Part shown: piece after piece, positions 55,172 to 62,668 of the stretch
How the letters are laid out: the number at the start of each line of letters is the position of its first letter
How positions within the stretch are numbered: position 1 is the stretch's first letter
NCBI GenBank assembly: GCA_964620125.1
Contig: CAZUGQ010000007.1
Coordinates: 45,100-109,099 of the forward strand
Direction of reading: 5' to 3'
Length of the DNA stretch: 64,000 nt
From: OLB6 sp964620125
GTDB taxonomy: Bacteria; Bacteroidota; Ignavibacteria; Kapaibacteriales; Kapaibacteriaceae
Made by a program: the position numbers and the translations under genes
The notes under the pieces: model-generated
Seen by the model: the letters and a program-made list of their open reading frames with translations, nothing else
Told to the model about the DNA's origin: nothing
Database searches by the model: none

Positions 55172-55846
55172 TTATGTGGACTGCCGCAGGACTGAATGCA
55201 AGTCAGATAGCGTCTCGACAACTTGGCTAGCACCTTCCGACGCTAAAATCTGCTGTTTGAGTCCACTGCCAACGCCAATAAATGGTATACCCAGATGTTT
55301 CGAGGCGCGAGCGTCCCAAACTCCGTCTCCCACGTACGTCAGCGAGCTGAAGGAATCCAAGCCATACCGCACCTTCGAGCGCTCGATAGCCGTTTGGATG
55401 ATCTCCGATCGTGAAACGCTATCGTCCGATGTAGCCATGGGAACATCGTCCTTCCACACGCGAGCTACCCGCAACTTGAACAGAGCACTTTCTCTCCACG
55501 AACCGGTAGCAATGGCAGTAGCGTAACCGGCCTGCGTAAGTTCCCTCAACACGGATTGCCCACCGGGCATAGCCATGAACAGGTCGGGCGACGTTGAGTA
55601 GAATGCTTCCAGGTATTCGTAAAACTTGTCTTGCACACGCTGCAGCACATGTGGTGGCACTGATCCGTGCACTCTGGAGATCACTTCCTTGACGATGCCC
55701 GAATCAGTACTGTGCTCATACGTGCTCCAGTCCGTGCTCAAGTCCGAAAGCCCAAGCACATCCTGTAACGCGCCAACGATGGCATGCTCATCAACGTGAT
55801 TGGTGTCAGTTAGTGTTCCGTCTATGTCGAAGATCACGAGTTGCAT
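55172..55846 (-). CDS. HAD superfamily phosphatase
   Basis: 224 residues from the ATG at 55846 (a TTG lies one codon earlier). The nucleophile motif IFDIDGTLTD (Asp7 and Asp9) is at the start, ATGSWRES is motif II, and LTYVGDGVWDARAS is the motif IV acidic loop; a helical cap lies between. It is a phosphoglycolate phosphatase- or beta-phosphoglucomutase-like subfamily I enzyme; the substrate is unknown. Confidence 0.9.
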   Translation of the reverse strand: MQLVIFDIDGTLTDTNHVDEHAIVGALQDVLGLSDLSTDWSTYEHSTDSGIVKEVISRVHGSVPPHVLQRVQDKFYEYLEAFYSTSPDLFMAMPGGQSVLRELTQAGYATAIATGSWRESALFKLRVARVWKDDVPMATSDDSVSRSEIIQTAIERSKVRYGLDSFSSLTYVGDGVWDARASKHLGIPFIGVGSGLKQQILASEGASQVVETLSDLHSVLRQST

Positions 55847-55976
55847 CAAGCGCTTCCGTTGGTCGGTCAGTTGCCAAAGGGAAGCCGCAAAATGGCTAGT
55901 ATCTGCGCTAGGACAGCGTAAACTTCACGTTATCATGGTTCCTGCTAGTTTGCCCGCACCCGTCAATCAAACAACC

Positions 55977-57628
55977 ATGCTGCGAACATTCATACTACTC
56001 GGGTTGCTGGTACCCCATTTATCATTGGGGCAAACCCTTCACCCTACGGCATACAGGGTTCTGCACCTTAGAGGAACGCCAACTGCACCCTGCCTTACTA
56101 CCGACGTGGCTCTCGATAGAGTCTATGTTGCAGGGGGCTTTGCAGATACTCTTCGGATCGATGATTCGATACGTGTTAGCAGAGGTGGTTTGGATGCTTT
56201 CGTAGCTGCGTTCTCCAGTGCCCTGGAGCTTTTATGGATACGTCAGTTTGGCNNNNNNNNNNAGCTAGCTGTATTACCCTTGTTCCACACGAAGGAAGCA
56301 TCAATGGTAAGGGTGATGTAATCGTTGGCCTCTATGCCGGAGGTGGAACACCGAACGTAACCGTGTACAGCATTGGGGGGGTTACGTATAGTGGCAGAGG
56401 TAATGCAGATCCTGCAATCGTGCGTCTTACTCCACAAGGTACTGTTGTTTGGTCCCGCAACGATGGTGGCGAACATGCCGACTATCCCACAGCAATACAT
56501 ATAGGCACAAGCGGAAGAATTTTGGTGTGCGGCAACTTCAAGAGGTTTACCAGAATTGGCACTGAGTTGCACGGCGACGCATCCACGCTGGAAGGGGGAT
56601 ATCTGCAGACGCTCGACGCGACTGGTAACCATATCCGCAGCACTTCAGCTCTGGCAGTTCGTTATCAAGGCAACGCCAGCGAAGTAGCGTTTGATGGTCT
56701 GGTCAATGCAGATTCCAGCACTGTCCAGGTTGATGTACGCTATCGTGGTGCTCTGGTGTGGAATTCAGATACACTTACCAACGATCCGGAATCCATTCAT
56801 CCACAAACCTTCTTAGAACACGACAACGAAGGTGCACCCAAAGGATCTTTGCTAGTAACATCTGTGTGCAACGAAGCTGCAACCCAGTGGAGTCGCTCTA
56901 CAAACGATGGCATCAGCGGCTTCGACCCTGCACTGTGTGATAGCGTTCCTACCTATCAATTGAAGTGGGTAAGCTCTTCATCGAACGGCACTCCCCCGAT
57001 TGTTGTTGGAACTGGACGTGCAGAAGTAACACATGTTGATCATCGACCAAACGCTTTGCTGATGACTGGGAATTTCGTCGACACCTTGAATCTCGTGTTT
57101 TCTGCCGACCACACCGACCTGGTAAACACAAACGGTATGACTGATGGTATGGTGATAGTGGCACGTAACCCCGCTTCGGACTACCGTGCCATTTCGCTTG
57201 GTGCTTCAACCTCGAGTACCGTTCACAGCGCAGCGTTCACCCCTACCGGTTTTGTTTGTACTGCTACCGCAATTGGCACACTTCGCATGTTACCTGAACT
57301 GCCACCAATAGGCAGTGATGACTATGTTCTCATCTCCATTACAGACCAGACAACAAGTGTACAAGTCGATCAACCCACACATCTTAACCGAACGATTGGC
57401 GAATGTGAAGATCGTACCTTCGACGTGCTGAGCCTTACCGGCGAACGGCTGACTGCGATCACCATACCCACAGGGGGGAGTATTACCAACATGCTGGAGG
57501 GATGGCCAGATTATCTAGCGACGGGGATGTACATCCTGCGCTGCGGGCACGGTCTATTTTTGTTGCATGCTAGTCCACACCACATCTCTTTTGCATTACC
57601 CACTGCTGCGCCGTGGCAAGGTCCGTGA
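55977..57628 (+). CDS. Surface beta-propeller-like protein, interrupted by an assembly gap
   Basis: The gene begins with a signal peptide (ATG 55977; ILLGLLVPHLSLGQ) and runs in one frame to the 10 N at 56253-56262. After the N the matching protein continues in another frame to 57628, so the true gap length is not 10, or the sequence there is wrong. SBBP-like strands (DAFVAAFSSALELLWIRQFG; AIVRLTPQGTVVWSRNDGG) resemble those of the T9SS protein at 39814. The C-terminus (RTFDVLSLTGERLTAI, TGMYILRCGHGLFLL) looks like a T9SS sorting domain. The last 62 bases overlap purC, so the end may be shorter in effect. Confidence 0.72.
56253..56262. other. Assembly gap (10 N)
   Basis: Ten undetermined bases lie within a surface-protein gene. 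The coding frame differs on the two sides (phase shift of 2), which shows that the number of N is a placeholder. Confidence 0.95.
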
Positions 57629-58442
57629 CGTATACCGTGCTGGTTCAACGCTGCTCCTTGTTGCCACCGATCGCATATCTGCATTCGATGTAGTGATGAG
57701 CGAAGCAATTCCGGATAAGGGAGCAATGCTAACGTCCATTAGTGCATTCTGGTTTGACCTGCTGAGCGATGTAGTACCCAATCACGTTATCTCCACCAAC
57801 ACGGCGGAGCTCGATCTCTCACAGTTGGAGCATGAACAACTGAAAGAGCGTACTATGATTGTTCGCAATGCAAGCCCCTTTCCAGTCGAGTGTGTTGTTC
57901 GTGGCTACCTTGCTGGCAGTGGGTGGAAAGAGTACCAGCAGTTTGGCAGTGTATGCGGTGTGCCGCTTCCTGATGGATTGCGAGAAAGCCAGCAACTACC
58001 AGAGCCGATCTTCACACCGGCAACCAAGGCGGCTGAAGGTCATGACGAGAATATCACCTTCGACGTGATGTGCTCCATGATCGGTGCAGACACAGCCGAG
58101 GTACTGCGAACGTACAGCGTAAAACTGTACGAACGCGGTGCAGCATACGCCGCAAGCCGTGGACTTATCCTGGCAGATACAAAGTTTGAGTTCGGATTGG
58201 ATGAAGGGGGCTCTGTTATGCTCATTGACGAAGCTCTTACCCCTGATTCCTCGCGGTACTGGCTTTTGCAAGAGCATGAACCTGGCAAACCGCAACACAA
58301 CTTTGATAAGCAAGTGCTGCGGGACTATCTGGAGGCAAGTGGATGGAACAAGCAACCACCACCGCCACCATTACCAGACTGGGTTGTTGAAGCTACCCGA
58401 GAGCGGTATGCGATTGCTCAACACATGATCATGGGTATGTGA
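57567..58442 (+). CDS. purC: Phosphoribosylaminoimidazole-succinocarboxamide synthase
   Basis: 291 residues. LLRRGKVRDVYRAG and LLVATDRISAFDVV are the ATP-binding N-terminus, and VECVVRGYLAGSGWKEY and LADTKFEFGLDE are SAICAR-synthetase signatures. It joins aspartate to CAIR in purine synthesis. Its length is of the long-type (about 290-300) SAICAR synthase. It overlaps the upstream surface-protein gene by 62 bases and the rodA start by one base. AGGGGGCT occurs at 58205. Confidence 0.95.
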   Translation: MLVHTTSLLHYPLLRRGKVRDVYRAGSTLLLVATDRISAFDVVMSEAIPDKGAMLTSISAFWFDLLSDVVPNHVISTNTAELDLSQLEHEQLKERTMIVRNASPFPVECVVRGYLAGSGWKEYQQFGSVCGVPLPDGLRESQQLPEPIFTPATKAAEGHDENITFDVMCSMIGADTAEVLRTYSVKLYERGAAYAASRGLILADTKFEFGLDEGGSVMLIDEALTPDSSRYWLLQEHEPGKPQHNFDKQVLRDYLEASGWNKQPPPPPLPDWVVEATRERYAIAQHMIMGM

Positions 58443-59731
58443 TGTCGAGTTCCTATTACTTTGAATCCGAAGACGTTGCCCTACAGCGCAAGGTGAATGA
58501 TGTGCTTGATTGGGGCCTGTTGCTGGCCGTGATTGCCGTGCTTGGCATGGGCTTGGTATCAATTTACAGCAGCGTCTTCACGTCCGACCCCGGTGTGTTC
58601 CGAAACCAAACCATCTATGCTGGCATTGGACTTGCAGCAGGGATAGCCGTGTTCTTCTTTCCTGAGCGGTGGTTTTCTGACCTTGCATATCCACTTTACA
58701 TCGTGGGTGTTCTGGCGCTTGTTGCCGTGCTCACCAGTTTGGGTCACGAAGTAAACGGCCAGCGATGTTGGATTAAAGTGGGCACCTTCACATTCCAGCC
58801 AGGTGAGTTTGCCAAGGTTACCACGTTGCTAGCCATGGGCAAACTGGTTAGCCGCAAAGGATTCGATGTTACGGCGATACGAGATCTGGCTTCACTTGTA
58901 GGCCTGATCATCCCGCCATTGGCACTGATCATGCTGCAACCAGATACAGGCTCGGCAACAGTGTTTGTGGCCATGCTTCTTGGAGTTCTCCTCTGGGTTG
59001 GTATCGATCTCTTTCTCTTGTATGTGGTGGCATGTATACCCTTCGTGGCCGTTGCCTCGCTGTATGGCGTACTGTTTGATTCAATATGGTGGTTCGTGAT
59101 TGTTGGTGCACTTGCTGTTGCTGGGGCGTTTGCATTCCGAAGGAATCTTGTTGTAACGTGCATAGCTGCCGCCTTGATCATTGGCATCGGGCTCAGTGTG
59201 AAACCGGCATTCGAACGTTTGGAGCAGTACCAGCAAAACCGGCTTATCACCCTTTTCGAGCCAGAACGCAACCCGAAGGGTGAAGGGTATCACGTAATTC
59301 AGAGCATGCTTGCCGTTGGATCGGGTGGCGTTACCGGAAAAGGATTTCTGAAGGGAACGCAGACACAGTTGCGGTACATCCCGGAACAGTGGACGGACTT
59401 CATTTTCTGTGTACCCACGGAGGAGTTCGGCTTCATTGGAGGTGTTCTTGTAATTGGGCTCCTTTCGTCGATCATTCTGCGAGCCTTCAACATTGCCGGT
59501 ACCGTGCGAACCAGGTTTGCTTCGGTTGTTTCGGTTGGTTTTGGCACGATGCTTCTCTATCACACCATGATCAACATTGGGATGGCTATTGGCATGGTAC
59601 CCGTGATGGGTATTCCTTTGCCGTTCCTGAGTGCTGGTGGTACGTCACTCATCATGAACCTCACGATGGTTGGCTTGCTGCTTAACTTCTACAAGACGCG
59701 TCGGCGCAGAGGCAGTCGAGTTTCTGTATAA
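58442..59731 (+). CDS. rodA: Rod-shape determining protein RodA (SEDS glycosyltransferase)
   Basis: 429 residues, with about ten membrane helices, from the ATG at 58442 (TGATG overlap with purC; a GTG lies one codon earlier). SEDS signatures: INGQRCWIKVGTFTFQPGEFAK-like NGQRCWIKVG, LQPDTGSATVF, and the C-terminal GIPLPFLSAGGTSL. It polymerises glycan strands of peptidoglycan with a class B penicillin-binding protein for cell elongation. The loop with GEGYHVIQSMLAVGSGG is the long extracellular loop typical of RodA/FtsW. No mreBCD or pbp2 gene is in the window. Confidence 0.93.
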   Translation: MSSSYYFESEDVALQRKVNDVLDWGLLLAVIAVLGMGLVSIYSSVFTSDPGVFRNQTIYAGIGLAAGIAVFFFPERWFSDLAYPLYIVGVLALVAVLTSLGHEVNGQRCWIKVGTFTFQPGEFAKVTTLLAMGKLVSRKGFDVTAIRDLASLVGLIIPPLALIMLQPDTGSATVFVAMLLGVLLWVGIDLFLLYVVACIPFVAVASLYGVLFDSIWWFVIVGALAVAGAFAFRRNLVVTCIAAALIIGIGLSVKPAFERLEQYQQNRLITLFEPERNPKGEGYHVIQSMLAVGSGGVTGKGFLKGTQTQLRYIPEQWTDFIFCVPTEEFGFIGGVLVIGLLSSIILRAFNIAGTVRTRFASVVSVGFGTMLLYHTMINIGMAIGMVPVMGIPLPFLSAGGTSLIMNLTMVGLLLNFYKTRRRRGSRVSV

Positions 59732-60670
59732 GTGAATACGATTTACATCAGCTGCGGAGATGTAAATGGCATCGGACTCCGTTGCCTGGATCAAGCCCTG
59801 TTGGAGAACCCCCATCTTTCCAGCTCTATTCAGTTGGTTATTGATGAACGCGTATATCAAGAAGCATGTGATGTGTACAGCCTGTCGGCCAAGATAAGCG
59901 TGTATAACATCAACAGTCCTGCACGGCTATCACCAGGATCGGTTACTGCAGATGCTTCTCTCTTAGCGATGGAGTCCTTGTCAGCGGCTTGCAGTCTGGC
60001 TGCGACTACACAAGGTGCCGGACTCGTTACCCTACCAATTAACAAACATGCCTTACGGCAGGCAGGATGGAGGTTTCCAGGGCAGACGGAAATGGTAGCT
60101 GCAGTATCAGGTGGCGAACCCCTCATGGTTTTGTGTTCGGGTAAAACCAGAGTTGGCCTGGCCACCATTCACGTTCCCCTGCGAGATGTTCCGATGCTCA
60201 TTACGAGCGACCTTCTGGTTACCAAACTTCAGATCCTTCACGACCACCTGCAGTCAGACGTCGGGATAAGCCACCCTCGCATTGCTGTATTGGGGCTGAA
60301 TCCACACGCCAGCGAGCATGGAGAAATCGGATCGGAAGACTTGGATGTCACCGGCCCTGCCATCTTGAAAGCACAAGCGCACGGATTTCATGTTGAAGGG
60401 CCATTTGCAGCAGATGGCTTTTTTGGTTTTGGGAACTACAGCAACTTCGATGGAATCCTGGCCATGTATCACGATCAGGGACTCATTCCACTGAAGCTAC
60501 TTTCGAAAGGGGCTGGAGTTAACGTCACCGCTGGCCTATCCATCGTTCGAACATCTCCTGACCATGGTACTGCATACGACAAGGCAGCCACAGGTGATGT
60601 AGACGCAAGGAGCACTGCCGAATCAATTCTTTTATGCAGTGCGCTTGTTGCGAACCGACAGAAATTATAG
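59732..60670 (+). CDS. pdxA: 4-hydroxythreonine-4-phosphate dehydrogenase
   Basis: 312 residues from a GTG that directly follows the rodA TAA. ISCGDVNGIG replaces the more common GDPAGIG at the N-terminus. The metal-binding and catalytic regions ATIHVPLRDVP, LGLNPHASEHGEIG, MYHDQGLIPLK and RTSPDHGTAYD are intact. It oxidises 4-phosphohydroxy-threonine in pyridoxal phosphate synthesis. It lies immediately downstream of rodA. Confidence 0.93.
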   Translation: MNTIYISCGDVNGIGLRCLDQALLENPHLSSSIQLVIDERVYQEACDVYSLSAKISVYNINSPARLSPGSVTADASLLAMESLSAACSLAATTQGAGLVTLPINKHALRQAGWRFPGQTEMVAAVSGGEPLMVLCSGKTRVGLATIHVPLRDVPMLITSDLLVTKLQILHDHLQSDVGISHPRIAVLGLNPHASEHGEIGSEDLDVTGPAILKAQAHGFHVEGPFAADGFFGFGNYSNFDGILAMYHDQGLIPLKLLSKGAGVNVTAGLSIVRTSPDHGTAYDKAATGDVDARSTAESILLCSALVANRQKL

Positions 60671-62590
60671 TTAGGGCTTCAGCTTCAAAGCAGGGTTTTT
60701 ATCGAAGAAGCCCATCGGTTCCAGCGTAAAGCCTGTGGAATGCACGTTCATGATGGGCCACTCTTCGGGTCGGGGGTGATGGGTAATCCCAACGGTGTAC
60801 CACAACACAACATCCTTACCACGAATGCTCTCGTTGTTCGCTACAAACTCTGGAAGGCCCAGTGGATCGATGTTCTGATTTGGATACGAACCGGCAGCAT
60901 ACATTTCCGCATCATGGAATCGCGTTGCCCAAACATGATGTCGAAGAAAACCGGCGCGATTCCACAATGTATGGTGCTCACGTAGGTAAGGGGTTGCATT
61001 GGCTCCTGGCATCAGCACGTACGACGGACGTCCACCAAGAGCATTCATAGTGGTGGTCGAAGAAACCTTCCATCGGCGTGCTGCCTGCATACTAACGCTA
61101 CCGTGTGCTTCACGCTCGAAGTACCATTCATAGTCGTCCATCGCTATTGCACTACCATGCATGTTTTCCTCTTCGGGGGGGGACCACATTTCCATTTCGC
61201 TAACGGTGTTTGCAGTGCCGTCAATATCCAAGTCAAGCCGAAAGCAGAAGAAGTGTTGATGATTGGGGGCGATGATATTTGGTGAAACAAGACTTCCATA
61301 CTTCTGCCCAAACGGAGAGTTCTCGTTCATGCGAACGTCTGGTACACCTTTGGCAAGTAGGATTCCCGTTAGTTCAATATCCACCCTTATGGTACCATCA
61401 ACAGAGAAAACATAGGAGATGCCATAGTCATAGTTTCCAACTGTTGAGATGCTGGTAACAACCAATTCTCGAGCGCGCCGCACACGATTGCTGCCCACGA
61501 ATGGATCGGCATGTTTCCAAACGATACCTGCATCTCGTTCGTAAATGCCAATCGCCCGTTTGATTTCTAGTGGCTCACCATCTGGCTTGGCAAACGTGGC
61601 ATCCAGCGCTATCGCATTTTCAGGTACATCAAGGCCAGATTTTAGGGGAGTGGTTAGGTTTCCCACCCCATATTCACCTACGTCGAATGCAGCCCTCCAA
61701 TACCAGTATTGCGAGGTATCGCCATACGGGACAACCATTTCAGAGAGGCCTAACCGATGTGCTATACGTCGGTTTCTTGCACCATCCTGATATGATACGG
61801 CGTGAATCACCAACCCTTCGCGCGCGTGCAACAGGGGAGTAAATGTCCACCCGTGCCATGAGATTGTGTTACCGCTGAGCTTGACGGCCTTCTTCGTGTT
61901 TGTTTTGATTGTGTACGGTGTTTGTGTGGTCCCTGCCTTTTTATACTCCAGTTCGAAATCGCCCATTGACGGTGGAATTGGGGCAACATCCCTATCGTAC
62001 AGTTCCATTACCCGCCGAGAATCAAGATTCACGGTGCAAATGAGCCCCTCCACGGGACGGTCGTAGTACAGGCCAGACACATCATCGGATTTGACGTAGG
62101 TAAGGCACCGAACAATGCGGAATGGAAAAGTTGAGTTAGGGATTCCCGAGGCCCATGAGTCAATCACCACATCATCAGGTTTCAGACCTCTCCTTTCCAG
62201 CCCCTTTAGCCAACCTTCATTATTGCGAACGATAGCAGCTGCACTATCAAAGTCATCAAACGTGATCATGGGTTGAACATCACTTAGTCTGCGCCATTCC
62301 ACAACCTCGCCAGTTTTTACTGCCGTGAACACTTCATACACGTGCCGTGTTTTTCGGTCGCGCAGTACGCTTATCATAGTAGGAACCGCAGAAGGTGTAT
62401 CGCTAAGGATACTGGTCTTCTGCACGTCTGCAGGTCCTACTGATATAAACTGCACTTGCGCCGGACAGCGTGCATCTGCCCGGATGGTTGCCACGGTTCG
62501 CGCAACATCCGCCTTGGTGGGTTGAATAAGGTGCGTGGTAGCCATCACTGGCTGTGCCACAAGGAGAAGAAGGGCAAAGCACATTGGCAT
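60671..62590 (-). CDS. Secreted copper amine oxidase
   Basis: 639 residues with a signal peptide (LLLLVAQPVMA). The topaquinone precursor is Tyr387 in TVGNYDYG, the catalytic base Asp303 in AAFDVGEYG, the copper ligands His444 and His446 in APNHQHFF, and the third His about 604 in GITHHPRPEEWPIMNV. All are in place. The enzyme oxidises primary amines to aldehydes, ammonia and peroxide with a TPQ cofactor. Only one nucleotide separates it from the stop of pdxA on the other strand. A TATTTTCG element precedes the ATG by 3 bases. A G8 tract lies at 61175-61182. Confidence 0.94.
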   Translation of the reverse strand: MPMCFALLLLVAQPVMATTHLIQPTKADVARTVATIRADARCPAQVQFISVGPADVQKTSILSDTPSAVPTMISVLRDRKTRHVYEVFTAVKTGEVVEWRRLSDVQPMITFDDFDSAAAIVRNNEGWLKGLERRGLKPDDVVIDSWASGIPNSTFPFRIVRCLTYVKSDDVSGLYYDRPVEGLICTVNLDSRRVMELYDRDVAPIPPSMGDFELEYKKAGTTQTPYTIKTNTKKAVKLSGNTISWHGWTFTPLLHAREGLVIHAVSYQDGARNRRIAHRLGLSEMVVPYGDTSQYWYWRAAFDVGEYGVGNLTTPLKSGLDVPENAIALDATFAKPDGEPLEIKRAIGIYERDAGIVWKHADPFVGSNRVRRARELVVTSISTVGNYDYGISYVFSVDGTIRVDIELTGILLAKGVPDVRMNENSPFGQKYGSLVSPNIIAPNHQHFFCFRLDLDIDGTANTVSEMEMWSPPEEENMHGSAIAMDDYEWYFEREAHGSVSMQAARRWKVSSTTTMNALGGRPSYVLMPGANATPYLREHHTLWNRAGFLRHHVWATRFHDAEMYAAGSYPNQNIDPLGLPEFVANNESIRGKDVVLWYTVGITHHPRPEEWPIMNVHSTGFTLEPMGFFDKNPALKLKP

Positions 62591-62593
62591 ACT

Positions 62594-62601
62594 CGAAAAT
62601 A
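62594..62601 (-). promoter_or_regulatory. TAnnTTYG promoter-like element before the amine oxidase
   Basis: On the minus strand TATTTTCG ends 3 bases before the ATG at 62590, the same spacing as TAGATTTG before ldcA and TATCTTCG before marR. It differs from TAnnTTTG at one position. Confidence 0.35.
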
Positions 62602-62668
62602 GTGCAAGGGCCTTTGTGCCGTGCGACTTGCCGTAGCCGACTAACAGTCAGCTTCTGTTTGCAGGTTG

